Source: DASUPK01 sp036377415 (lineage in GTDB: Bacteria > Actinomycetota > Thermoleophilia > Solirubrobacterales > 70-9). Taken from it: a stretch of 23,382 bases of DNA. Shown here one piece after another: positions 14,699 to 22,894 of this stretch. The notes beneath the pieces are model-generated. The model made no database searches. It was given only the letters and a program-made list of their open reading frames with translations, and had not been told where the DNA came from. Where the stretch lies: NCBI GenBank assembly GCA_036377415.1, contig DASUYK010000080.1:1-23382 (forward strand), in the 5' to 3' direction. Made by a program: the position numbers and the translations under genes. How positions within the stretch are numbered: position 1 is the first letter of the stretch; every line of letters begins with the position of its first letter.

Positions 14699-15526
14699 CT
14701 AGGGCCTGACCTCGAGATAGGCGATTCGGCGCGGGTCGGACCGGAGGCGGCGCTGCTCGCGCGCCACCACCATCCAGACCATCCCGAGGGCCTTGCCGCC
14801 ATAGCTGAACGGCGCATCCTCCGGTATCCGGAACTCGAGTCGCTGGCTCGGTGCCCCGGGATCGATCTCCGCCGGTTCCTTGACGAGGTCGACCCAGTTC
14901 GTCTGCCGCACGTAGTCGGTGTCTCCGCCGCTTCTGTTGACGGTGACCTCGACGTCGTAGCCGACCTGGCAGAACAGGTCGATCTCGAGCGTGTCCCGGC
15001 TACCGTCCGGGTCACCGATCGCGACATCGAGGGTGAAGGCCTCGCCCCGGCGCAGCGCGAAGGGATCGAGGGCGATCTCGACGTCCCACTTGCCCGAGCT
15101 CTTCGTCCGTGGCTCGGCGGGCAGTTCGGGCCCCGACCAGCCTGCGGCGTCCGGATTGACTGGAACCGCGTGGGTGATCGTCTTGTCGAGGCCCTGGGCG
15201 ACGTCCGTCTCGAGGACCAGGGACCAGGAGAGCGTGCCCATTCCCTCGGTCGAAGGGTGGTCCCAGCTCGGCAGCGCGTCGTCCGGCAGCCGCAGCTCGA
15301 ACGGGATCTCCTGACCCTGCTCCAGAGGACCCTCGTGGAGCGGCTCGACCGCATCATGCGTGACCGCTCCGGCGAAGTCGGGCGAGCGGTCGAGGTAGCG
15401 CAGATAGGCGTTCATCGAGCGCAGGCGCTCGACCGGCTCCAACGCCTCGAGCACGCCCTCGACGGTGTCGCCGGGGCCGTATCCATCGCCCCTGAACCGC
15501 GGGACTATCGTGGCCGGTTGGGCCAT
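14699..15526 (-). CDS. Arrestin-like/Spo0M-like beta-sandwich protein of unknown role, within the dcw cluster
   Basis: 275 residues, no signal peptide or membrane segment, so probably cytoplasmic. I recognise no exact family. The pattern resembles the two-lobed arrestin or sporulation-control (Spo0M-like) fold. In the first lobe (about 1-125), YGPGDTVEGVLEA is followed by a central LHEGPLEQGQEIPFELRLP (63-81), then LPSW and GTLSWSLVLETDV, the order expected for an arrestin N-lobe. A second lobe (about 140-275) opens SGKWDVEIALDPFALRRGEA (split: SGKWDVEIALD, PFALRRGEA) and ends with a strand-rich GMVWMVVAREQR. Such proteins usually act as adaptors. It has an excellent ribosome site, AAGGAGG 6 bases before ATG 15526, and starts 46 bases after mraY, so co-transcription with the cell-wall genes is likely. 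The reading as an arrestin fold is by eye. Confidence 0.65.
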   Translation of the reverse strand: MAQPATIVPRFRGDGYGPGDTVEGVLEALEPVERLRSMNAYLRYLDRSPDFAGAVTHDAVEPLHEGPLEQGQEIPFELRLPDDALPSWDHPSTEGMGTLSWSLVLETDVAQGLDKTITHAVPVNPDAAGWSGPELPAEPRTKSSGKWDVEIALDPFALRRGEAFTLDVAIGDPDGSRDTLEIDLFCQVGYDVEVTVNRSGGDTDYVRQTNWVDLVKEPAEIDPGAPSQRLEFRIPEDAPFSYGGKALGMVWMVVAREQRRLRSDPRRIAYLEVRP

Positions 15527-15532
15527 TTCGGA

Positions 15533-15539
15533 CCTCCTT
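15533..15539 (-). promoter_or_regulatory. Strong ribosome binding site of the arrestin-like gene
   Basis: AAGGAGG on the minus strand, 6 bases before the ATG at 15526, is the best SD match in the window. It shows the gene is really translated, and it lies in the 46-base gap after mraY. Confidence 0.85.
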
Positions 15540-15572
15540 GTCCTTGGGCTGGAATGGTCGTGACGCCGACCA

Positions 15573-16550
15573 TCAAGGCCCGATCGACTGCTGGTAGAGG
15601 GTGAAGCCGATCCCCGCGCAGACGCCGGCGACGATCCAGAAGCGGAGCATGATCTTCGTCTCCGACCAGGCCAATAGCTCGAAGTGGTGATGTATCGGCG
15701 CCATCAGCAGGAGCCGGCGGCGAAGCAGCTTGAAGACGGTGACCTGGAGCGCGACCGAGAGCGCCTCGATCACGAAGATGCCGCCGGTGATGACCAGGAG
15801 GATCTCGGTCTGGGTCATCACCGCGATCGCGCCGATCGCGCCCCCCATCCCGAGCGAGCCCGTGTCACCCATGAAGATCGACGCCGGGAAGGCGTTGAAC
15901 CAGAGGAAGCCGATGCACCCGCCGACCAGGCAGGCGGAGAGCAGCGAGAGGTTGTGCTCGCCGGTCGTGATGAACGTGATCGCCGTGTAGGCGAGCAGCA
16001 CAACGGCACAGCAGCCGGCCGCGAGACCGTCAAGCCCGTCGGTGAGGTTGACGGCGTTGCTCGCTCCCGCGATCACGAGGAAGATCACGGCGGGATAGAG
16101 GAAGTCGGGGATGTCGAGCGACTCGTCGGAGATGCGCAGCTCCAGGCTCGATTCGAGCCCGACCTCGTGCTTGGCGATGTACCACAGGGCGAGGGCTAGT
16201 CCGAGCTGGAGAATGAGCTTGACGCGGGCGGATAGGCCGAGAGAGCGCCGCTTGACGATCTTCAGATAGTCGTCCCCGAACCCGATCGACGCGCACCCGA
16301 GGGCGACGCCGAAGACCGCGAGGCTCTGCGTGTCGCGGTCCGACAGGACCAGGTACGGGATCGAGATCGCGGTGAAGATGATCAACCCGCCCATCGTCGG
16401 CGTCCCGGCCTTCTCGTGATGCTCCTGCGGGCCCTCCTCCCGGATGTGCTGGCCGAACTCCTTCAGCCGCAGGTACTCGATGAAGCGCGGGCCGAGGAAG
16501 ATGCAGATGAGCATCGCCGCCATCCCGGAGATCAGGACCTCCCCGAGCAT
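15573..16550 (-). CDS. mraY: Phospho-N-acetylmuramoyl-pentapeptide transferase
   Basis: Integral membrane enzyme that moves phospho-MurNAc-pentapeptide from UDP to undecaprenyl phosphate, making lipid I. 325 residues with about ten membrane segments. Seen: HHEKAGTPTMGGL (44-56), GFGDDYLKI with the catalytic Asp pair, NAVNLTDGLDGLAAG, FMGDTGSLGMG and the PIHHHFEL signature near the C-terminus. ATG 16550 follows the murF TAG with no gap (TAG-ATG). It is the last standard gene of the first dcw segment; the next co-directional gene is the arrestin-like one rather than murD. Confidence 0.97.
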   Translation of the reverse strand: MLGEVLISGMAAMLICIFLGPRFIEYLRLKEFGQHIREEGPQEHHEKAGTPTMGGLIIFTAISIPYLVLSDRDTQSLAVFGVALGCASIGFGDDYLKIVKRRSLGLSARVKLILQLGLALALWYIAKHEVGLESSLELRISDESLDIPDFLYPAVIFLVIAGASNAVNLTDGLDGLAAGCCAVVLLAYTAITFITTGEHNLSLLSACLVGGCIGFLWFNAFPASIFMGDTGSLGMGGAIGAIAVMTQTEILLVITGGIFVIEALSVALQVTVFKLLRRRLLLMAPIHHHFELLAWSETKIMLRFWIVAGVCAGIGFTLYQQSIGP

Positions 16551-17912
16551 CTATCGCTCCATCAGCTTCTCGGCGACCCGCTCCAGGCCGACCGCCCGGG
16601 AGCCCTTGACCAGGACGGCATCGCCCGGGCCCAGCGCCTTCGCGAGCGCATCGGCGGCGGCCTCCGCGTCGGCGACCTGCTCGTCCGGCCCGTAGAGGGC
16701 CCCCAGCTCGCCCACTCCGATCAGGTGCTCGACGCCCTTCGTGCGCGCGTAGTCCCCGATCTCGCGGTGGTACGCGGCGGACTCGGGCCCGAGCTCCCGC
16801 ATCTCCCCGAGGACGGCGAGGCGCCTCCCGCCGGCCTTCAATGAGGCGAGGTGGTCCAGCGCCGCCCGCATCGAGATCGGGTTGGCGTTGTAGGAGTCGT
16901 TGATCAGAATGGCGTTCTCCGGGAGCTCGATGAGCTCCCCACGAAGGCGCGAGAAGACTATCCCCGGCGCCCGCTCCGCCATCGCCTCCACCGAATAGCC
17001 GAGCCCGAGGCCCGCGGCGATCGCCGCGAGAGCGTTGTCGAGGTTGTGTGCCTCGACGAAGGGCAGCTTGAAGGCGTGCTCCTCCGCGGGGGTCCGAACG
17101 AGTGCGTCGGTCTCGCCCTCCTCCGCCAGCACCCAGGTCGCCTCGACGTCGCCGCCCTTTCCGAACCGGAGCAGCTTCGGCGCTCGCTCCAGGTGCGGGG
17201 CGAGAGGCCCCGGATCGGCGGGGACGACCGCCGTGCCGCCCTGCACCAGCCCGTCGATGATCTCCGCCTTCGCTGCCGCGATCGCCTCGACCGAGCCGAG
17301 CAGCTCGACGTGGACCGGGCCGACGTTGGTGATCACGGCCACGTCGGGTGCGGCGATCGCGCAGAGCTCCGCGATCTGGCCAGGCCCTCGCATCCCCATC
17401 TCCAGGACCAGGACGTCGGTCCCCTCGGGGGCGGCCAGGACAGCCAGGGGGAGGCCGATCTCGGTGTTGAAGTTCTCCGGGCTCGCGTGGACCTCGGCGG
17501 GCAGAATCGCCCGGCAGACGTCCTTCACCGAGGTCTTTCCGGTGGAGCCGGTGATCCCCACCACCCTGCACTCGAGCGCCCGTCGCCAACGCCGCGCCAG
17601 CGACTGCAGGGAGGCGAGCGGGTCCTCGGTGCCGAGGATCCAGCTCGACTCCTCCCCTCCGAGCCGCTCCCGTTGGCCGGCCAGCTCGCGCGCCCACCGG
17701 GTCCCGACCAGGACGCCCCACGCCCCGTCGCGGAGCGCCGCGGCGGCGAACTCGCCGCCGTCATGTCGCTCACCGGGCAGGCCGATGAACAGATCGCCCT
17801 CGCGGATCTCACGCGAGTCGATCACCGTCCGGTTCGGACCGCCGGACCCACCGCGTCCCAGCACCTGGGCCCCGGCGGCCGTGGCCAGGGCCTCCCCCTC
17901 CAGGGACCTCAA
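16551..17912 (-). CDS. murF: UDP-N-acetylmuramoyl-tripeptide--D-alanyl-D-alanine ligase
   Basis: Adds the D-Ala-D-Ala dipeptide to complete the UDP-MurNAc-pentapeptide. The frame is open to 18266, but everything before about 17912 is an Arg/Gly-rich shadow of murE. I place the start at TTG 17912, which overlaps the murE TGA as TTGA and gives 453 residues beginning MRSLEGEALATAAGAQVLG, a normal MurF N-terminus. Seen: DSREIREGDLFIGLPGERHD (32-51), ATP loop GITGSTGKTSVKD (119-131), ENFNTEIGLPL, LEMGMRGPGQIAEL, ITNVGPVHVELLGS and ILINDSYNANPISM. No good SD site precedes the TTG, so translation probably depends on ribosomes finishing murE. Confidence 0.93.
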   Translation of the reverse strand: MRSLEGEALATAAGAQVLGRGGSGGPNRTVIDSREIREGDLFIGLPGERHDGGEFAAAALRDGAWGVLVGTRWARELAGQRERLGGEESSWILGTEDPLASLQSLARRWRRALECRVVGITGSTGKTSVKDVCRAILPAEVHASPENFNTEIGLPLAVLAAPEGTDVLVLEMGMRGPGQIAELCAIAAPDVAVITNVGPVHVELLGSVEAIAAAKAEIIDGLVQGGTAVVPADPGPLAPHLERAPKLLRFGKGGDVEATWVLAEEGETDALVRTPAEEHAFKLPFVEAHNLDNALAAIAAGLGLGYSVEAMAERAPGIVFSRLRGELIELPENAILINDSYNANPISMRAALDHLASLKAGGRRLAVLGEMRELGPESAAYHREIGDYARTKGVEHLIGVGELGALYGPDEQVADAEAAADALAKALGPGDAVLVKGSRAVGLERVAEKLMER

Positions 17913-19468
17913 CTGGCCGCGCCCGCCGCGAGGCGGCGGAGCTCCTCGCGGGCGACGTCCCGGTCGTCGAACGGGACCTTCCGCCCGTCCTCGAACTCCT
18001 GGCCCTGCTCGTGTCCCTTCCCCGCGATCACCACCGTGTCCCCCGCGGCCGCCCGGGCGAAGGCGAGAGCAATCGCCGCGCGGCGGTCGGGCTCGACGAC
18101 GACCTCGGCATGCGGCTGATCCGGGATTCCGGCGCGGATCTCGTCGATGATCGCCCCGGGGTCCTCGCTCCGAGGGTTGTCCGACGTGACGACCGCAAGG
18201 TCCGAGAGCTCGGCGCCCGCCCGCCCCATCAGCGGCCGCTTCTCGCGGTCCCGGTCCCCCCCGCACCCGAACACCGAGACGAGCCGTCTCCCCGTGATCC
18301 GCCGCGCCGCCGCGAGCACGTTCTCGAGCGAGTCGGGCGTGTGCGCGTAGTCGACCAGGACGCCGAACGGCTGGCCCTCGTCGATCGACTCGAAGCGGCC
18401 GGGGACCTGCTCGGCCGTGGCCAGCGCCGCCGCGCCCTCACGCAGGTCGAGCCCGAGCGCGTGGGCGACCGACAGGGCCGCGAGCGCGTTCGCGACGTTG
18501 AAGTCGCCGGGAAGGGGGGTCCGCACATCCAGCTCCCCCTCCGGTGAGAGACAGAGGAAGCGGGAGCCCGACGCGTCGAACGTCACCCCGCGGGCGCTCA
18601 GATCGGCGGCGCCGCCGGCCGCCGAGTAGGTGATGCACTCGGCCCCCGATCCGCACGAGAGGTCCTCCCCCAGCCGCTGCCCGTAGGGGTCGTCGAGGTT
18701 GATCACGGAGATCCCGCCCTCGAGCTCGATCATCGGAGCGCCCCCCTCACCGGAGAAGAGCAGCCGCTTCGCGGAGAAGTAGTCCTCCATGTCGGCGTGG
18801 AAGTCGAGGTGGTCCTGGCTCAGGTTCGTGAACGCCTTCACCACGAAGTGGATCGAGTCGGCTCTGTGCAGGACGAGCGCGTGGGATGAGACTTCCATCG
18901 CGCAGAACTCGTCCCCGGCGTCGAGCATCCGGGCGAAGGTGCTCTGGAGGTCGATCGCCTCGGGCGTCGTCCGCTCGACCTCCTCGACCTCACCTCCGAC
19001 GACCCGCCTCACCGTCCCGAGCAGCCCGCAGCGGTGGCCGGCCCCCTCGAGAAGGGCGCGGACGAGGAAGGCCGTGGTCGTCTTCCCGTTCGTCCCGGTG
19101 ATCCCGACCACCGTCAGCTCCGAGGTCGGATCGCCGTGGAAGCTGGCGGCGATCGGCGCCATCGCCGCGCGCGCGTCCTCGACTTGGACCTGCGGCGCGT
19201 CGGCGTCTACCGGTCGCTCGACGACGAGCGCGCACGCCCCGGCCTCCACCGCCTTCCCGGCGAACTCGTGCCCGTCGGCCCGCTCCCCGGCGAAGCAGAA
19301 GAACAGCGTGCCGGGGGCGACCCGGCCGCTGTCGTAGGCGAGGCCGGAAACCTCGACCGAGTGGTCACCACGGATCTCCGCGGCGACTCCGGCGGCGCGA
19401 ACGAGCTCACCCAGCTCCATCGCGAGCGATTTTATGAGCGACTCCGTAAGACGGGTCGCTCCTCGCAT
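17909..19468 (-). CDS. murE: UDP-N-acetylmuramoyl-L-alanyl-D-glutamate--2,6-diaminopimelate ligase
   Basis: Adds the third residue of the stem peptide. Seen: AYDSGRVAPGTLFFCFAG (44-61), ATP loop GITGTNGKTTTAFL (122-135), EVSSHAL, NLSQDHLDFH, the carbamylated-lysine site FSAKRLLF (Lys234), and DNPRSEDP with the DNPR motif (430-433). In characterised MurE proteins DNPR marks meso-diaminopimelate rather than lysine, so the wall is probably DAP type. The ATG at 19468 directly follows the ftsI TAG and gives 519 residues. ATG 19420 (MELGELVRAAG) matches the usual MurE N-terminus equally well and would give 503; neither has a perfect ribosome site. Confidence 0.96.
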   Translation of the reverse strand: MRGATRLTESLIKSLAMELGELVRAAGVAAEIRGDHSVEVSGLAYDSGRVAPGTLFFCFAGERADGHEFAGKAVEAGACALVVERPVDADAPQVQVEDARAAMAPIAASFHGDPTSELTVVGITGTNGKTTTAFLVRALLEGAGHRCGLLGTVRRVVGGEVEEVERTTPEAIDLQSTFARMLDAGDEFCAMEVSSHALVLHRADSIHFVVKAFTNLSQDHLDFHADMEDYFSAKRLLFSGEGGAPMIELEGGISVINLDDPYGQRLGEDLSCGSGAECITYSAAGGAADLSARGVTFDASGSRFLCLSPEGELDVRTPLPGDFNVANALAALSVAHALGLDLREGAAALATAEQVPGRFESIDEGQPFGVLVDYAHTPDSLENVLAAARRITGRRLVSVFGCGGDRDREKRPLMGRAGAELSDLAVVTSDNPRSEDPGAIIDEIRAGIPDQPHAEVVVEPDRRAAIALAFARAAAGDTVVIAGKGHEQGQEFEDGRKVPFDDRDVAREELRRLAAGAAS

Positions 19469-21127
19469 CTACCTCGGCGAGACACCCAGGTACGGCAGCG
19501 CGAACGAGGCGATCTCGCCGAACACAGGCGCGGCGACCTCGCCGCCCGTGTGGACCCAGAGCGGCTCGTCGACCACCACGGCGACTAGAAGCTTCGGCCG
19601 CTCGGCGGGAGCGAAGCCGACGAAGGAGGCGACGTACTCGTCCTCCGAGTAGGTTCCCCCGACGACCTTCTGCGCGGTCCCCGTCTTGCCGGCGAGGACG
19701 TAGCCGGGGACGCTCACCGAGGAGGCGGTCCCGCCTGGCTCGAGCACGCCCTCCAGCATGTCGCGGAGCTGCGCCGCGGTCCGCTCGCTGATCACGCGCC
19801 GCTCCTCGCCCTCACGTTCGACGGGCTCCCCGCCGATCCCGCTGATCAGGCTCGGCCTGCGCATGATCCCGCCGTCGGCGATCACCGCGTACCCGGTGGC
19901 CATCTGCAGGGGCGTGACGGCGAGACCCTGGCCGATCGGCAGGTTCCCCATCGTCGAGCCTGAGTACTCGTCGCGCTCGGGGACGATCCCGCGCTCCTCG
20001 CCCGGGTAGTCGAGCCCGGTGACACGGCCGAACCCGAAGTTGTCGATCCACTTCGAGAAACGATCGGCGCCCTCCGCGAGGCCGATCCGAACGGCGCCGA
20101 CGTTCGAGGACTGGGCGAGGATCTCCGAGACGGTCGCGTCGATCGGCGGGCGGGCGTGCGCCTCGCCGATCGTCCGGTCCGCGACCTGGATCTCGGACGG
20201 CAGGTAGAAGCTCGTCTGTGGCGTCACCACCCGGTCCTCGAGCGCGGCGCCGACCGTGAACGCCTTGAAGGTTGAACCCGGCTCGTAGGTGAACCCGGTC
20301 GCCCGGTTCTGGAGCTCCTCGTCGCTCGCGTCGTCGAGGTTCGACGGGTCGTACCCGGGCCAATTCGCCATCGCGATGATCTCGAACGTGTTGGGGTTCA
20401 TCACGATCGCGGTCGCGCCCTGTGCCTCGAAGCGCTCCCCCGCCTCTGTCAACGCCTCCTCGGTCTTGGCCTGAATCGCGGCGTCGAGCGTGGTCTGGAT
20501 GTCCTCGCCCACGCTCGGCGCGGTGACGGACTCCATCCGGATCGGGCGGCCGAGGGCGTCGTGGACCACGTCCTGCTCGCCGTTCGCGCCCCCGAGGACC
20601 TCGTCCTGGGACTCCTCGAGGCCGGTCAGGCCCTGGTTCTCGCTCCCCACCGCCCCGATCACCTGCGAGGCGAGCTCGCCCTGCGGATAGAGCCGCCGGC
20701 TGGTGGGCACGGTCGAGATCCCGTGGATCCGGAGGTTCTCGATTCGGGCGGCGTCGTCCGCGCCGACCCTGCGGGCCAGGTAGGCGAACCCGGAGCTCCG
20801 GTCCTGAAGCGGCTCGAGCAGCTCGGCCGTCGGCAGGCCGAGGACCTCGTGCAGCTTGATCGCGGCCTGCGTCGGGTTCTCGACCTGGTACGGGGTCGCG
20901 ATCACGTCTGCGGCGTCCTCCGAGGCGGCGAGCACCTTGCCGTTGCGATCGAGGATCCGTCCCCGCTGGCCGGGGATGGTCATTTCCGTGACCTGCTGCC
21001 CCCGGGCCTCGGCGCGAAGATCGCCGCCCCTCACGCCCTGGAGCCAGAACGCGCGGGCGATCGCGGACGAGAAGATGAGGAGGAAGACGAAGAAGAGCAG
21101 GCCGAGGCGGCGGTCTATGTGACGCAT
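19469..21127 (-). CDS. ftsI: Septal peptidoglycan transpeptidase FtsI (class B PBP3-type)
   Basis: Bitopic penicillin-binding protein that cross-links septal peptidoglycan made by FtsW. 552 residues. Layout: short cytoplasmic end, membrane segment (about 8-29, LGLLFFVFLLIFSSAIARAF), dimerisation/pedestal region opening PGQRGRILDRNGKVLA, and the transpeptidase domain from about 205. Active-site motifs are STFK (Ser285 to Lys288, the acyl-serine motif), SSN (340-342) and KTGT (481-484). There is no C-terminal PASTA domain, unlike some Gram-positive class B PBPs. ATG 21127 lies 12 bases past the ftsL stop with only a weak G-rich stretch as ribosome site. Often called pbpB in Actinobacteria. Confidence 0.96.
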   Translation of the reverse strand: MRHIDRRLGLLFFVFLLIFSSAIARAFWLQGVRGGDLRAEARGQQVTEMTIPGQRGRILDRNGKVLAASEDAADVIATPYQVENPTQAAIKLHEVLGLPTAELLEPLQDRSSGFAYLARRVGADDAARIENLRIHGISTVPTSRRLYPQGELASQVIGAVGSENQGLTGLEESQDEVLGGANGEQDVVHDALGRPIRMESVTAPSVGEDIQTTLDAAIQAKTEEALTEAGERFEAQGATAIVMNPNTFEIIAMANWPGYDPSNLDDASDEELQNRATGFTYEPGSTFKAFTVGAALEDRVVTPQTSFYLPSEIQVADRTIGEAHARPPIDATVSEILAQSSNVGAVRIGLAEGADRFSKWIDNFGFGRVTGLDYPGEERGIVPERDEYSGSTMGNLPIGQGLAVTPLQMATGYAVIADGGIMRRPSLISGIGGEPVEREGEERRVISERTAAQLRDMLEGVLEPGGTASSVSVPGYVLAGKTGTAQKVVGGTYSEDEYVASFVGFAPAERPKLLVAVVVDEPLWVHTGGEVAAPVFGEIASFALPYLGVSPR

Positions 21128-21139
21128 CGCCCGGGGCCC

Positions 21140-21901
21140 CTAGAGACCTACGCCTCCGGTGGTGCCGCTCGAGGGGGGCGCGCTCGACCCGCTGCCGCTC
21201 GATCCCCCGCCCGAGGGTCCGGTACTCGGCGGCGGCAAAGCGGGCGCGGATGGTGTGGACGGCGTGGACGGCGCGGTCGCCGCGCTCGGGGTGGAGGGCG
21301 GCGGCCCGTACGACTCCCCTGCGCTCGGATAGCTCGAGGGCTGGCTCGGCTCGGTCAGGAAGGTGTCGGTGCCGAGCAGCCGCGCGAGAAGCTCGGCGTC
21401 GCCGTCGCGGGCGCTCAGGTAGGTGATCTCCTGCGGATCGGGGTTGGCGAGCCCGAGCGTCGAGGCCGCCGCCTCGACCCGGCTCGCCGAGAGCCGCTCC
21501 GCGATCTGGGCGCGGAGCATGGAGTTCTGCGTCTCGAGACGTTCGATCTGAAGGCCGAGTCGGCCGGTGCCCGCAGTCAGGCTGAGGCTGAGGACGTTGA
21601 GCGCGACGATCCCGCCCAGGAGCGCGCAGAGGACCGCGATCCAGCCGCGACCCCGGGTGAGCCGCATGATCAGGCTCGAGTCGGAGAGGTCGCGAACCGC
21701 GCCGGCGGCACCGACGGCGGCGTGCGGGAGAAGGGCCGCCCCCGCCACGGCCGGCCTGACCATCCTTGCGCCTGGCGCCTGGCGCGGATAGCGCCTCGGC
21801 GCCCTCGAGGCGGCCGGCCGCGGCCGCGAGCGTCGCGACGGCGCCCGCCGGCGCGGTGCCCGAGCCGGGGCCGCAGCCTTGCGCGCGGTCGCCGCCCCCA
21901 T
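21140..21901 (-). CDS. ftsL: FtsL-like divisome protein with long low-complexity ends
   Basis: Position between rsmH and ftsI and the layout identify it; sequence identity in this family is always low. From ATG 21901, whose A is also the last base of the rsmH TGA (TGATG), it has 253 residues, about twice the usual length. The frame is open to 22663, but the upstream part is a shadow of rsmH. Layout: a basic Ala/Pro/Arg-rich cytoplasmic region (1-84), one membrane segment (86-108), a short coiled-coil-like stretch (about 112-145, QIERLETQNSMLRAQIAERL), a globular-looking LANPDPQEITYLS, then a 74-residue Pro/Ser/Thr/Gly-rich tail (180-253) outside the membrane. Family role: with FtsQ and an FtsB-like partner it activates FtsW-FtsI. 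Confidence 0.8.
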   Translation of the reverse strand: MGAATARKAAAPARAPRRRAPSRRSRPRPAASRAPRRYPRQAPGARMVRPAVAGAALLPHAAVGAAGAVRDLSDSSLIMRLTRGRGWIAVLCALLGGIVALNVLSLSLTAGTGRLGLQIERLETQNSMLRAQIAERLSASRVEAAASTLGLANPDPQEITYLSARDGDAELLARLLGTDTFLTEPSQPSSYPSAGESYGPPPSTPSAATAPSTPSTPSAPALPPPSTGPSGGGSSGSGSSAPPSSGTTGGVGL

Positions 21902-22893
21902 CAGCCCCGCTCCTCCGCCTCGCGGATCTTCCGCGCCGCGCGAAGATGAGCGGATGAGGCCCGCGGGTTGCGCTCGACCTCCTCCGGGCCGGGCGCGATC
22001 GCCCGCTTCGTGAGCAGCTCGGCCTCCGGCTCCCGGCCGCAGACGCAGACCGGAAGCTCGGGCGGGCAGACGCAGCCGCGCGCTCGATCGGCGAGGAAGC
22101 GCTTCACGCGCCGGTCCTCGAGCGAGTGGAAGGAGATCGCGCCCAGGCGACCGCTGATCGCGAGTACGTCCCACGCAAGCGGGAGCGCGTGGTCGAGCGC
22201 GTCGAGCTCGCCGTTCACCGCGATCCGGATCGCCTGGAAGGAGCGCTTCGCCGGGTGTCCGCGGCCGAAGCGCTCCGCGGGCGGGATCGCCGCCTTGATC
22301 GCGGCGACGAGCTCGCCGGTCGTCTCGAGCGGCCGCCGCTTGGTGATCTCGCGAGCGATCGACCCGGCCCGGCGCTCCTCGCCGAGCTCCCGGAGGACCC
22401 GGGCGAGGCGGTCCTGCGGCCACTCGTTGACGACGGTGGCGGCTGAGAGGCTCTGGGTCGGGTCCATCCGCATGTCGAGCGGCGCGTCGTAGGCGTAGGA
22501 GAAGCCGCGCTCCCAGGCGTCGAGCTGGATCGAGGACATCCCGAGGTCGAAGACGATCCCGTCGGGCCGCACCCCCTCCCCGCGGAGACCCTCGAGGGCG
22601 GCGACGAAGTCGGCGCGAAGGAAGCGCGCACGGCTCGGAGCCTCGGCCGCGAACTCGCTCCAACGCGCCTCGGAGGTCGGGTCGCGGTCGACCGCGATCA
22701 GCTCGCCCCTGGGGCCGATCCGCTCCGCGATCAGGCGGGCGTGGCCACCGCCGCCGAACGTGCAGTCGACGAAGGTCTCCCCCGGCCGGGGGTCGAGGGC
22801 GTCGATCAGCTCCTCGGCGAGTACGGGCTCGTGTTCCTGGGGCACATACGTAAGGTTCGCTGACTGCAGCGTTTGCCTTGCCGCGATCGCCAT
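21901..22893 (-). CDS. rsmH: 16S rRNA (cytosine-1402-N4)-methyltransferase
   Basis: S-adenosylmethionine-dependent methylase of 16S rRNA, formerly MraW, a constant dcw member. I choose ATG 22893 (330 residues) over an open frame reaching 22935: AGGAGG lies 5 bases upstream and the mraZ stop is one base away. Seen: HEPVLAEELIDAL (21-33), SAM-binding FVDCTFGGGGHARLI (41-55), VFDLGMSSIQLD, GFSYAYDAPLDMRMD, ISFHSLEDRRVKRFL and the C-terminal NPRASSAHLRAARK. A CVCPPELPVCVC cluster near the C-terminus is common in this family and could bind metal. Confidence 0.97.
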   Translation of the reverse strand: MAIAARQTLQSANLTYVPQEHEPVLAEELIDALDPRPGETFVDCTFGGGGHARLIAERIGPRGELIAVDRDPTSEARWSEFAAEAPSRARFLRADFVAALEGLRGEGVRPDGIVFDLGMSSIQLDAWERGFSYAYDAPLDMRMDPTQSLSAATVVNEWPQDRLARVLRELGEERRAGSIAREITKRRPLETTGELVAAIKAAIPPAERFGRGHPAKRSFQAIRIAVNGELDALDHALPLAWDVLAISGRLGAISFHSLEDRRVKRFLADRARGCVCPPELPVCVCGREPEAELLTKRAIAPGPEEVERNPRASSAHLRAARKIREAEERG

Positions 22894-22894
22894 C

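Noticed and set aside
17913..18266. 118-codon N-terminal extension of murF
   Set aside because: The translated extension is Arg/Gly-rich shadow of murE. The family N-terminus begins at the TTGA overlap.
21902..22663. 254-codon N-terminal extension of ftsL
   Set aside because: It lies wholly inside rsmH in another frame and has no FtsL character.
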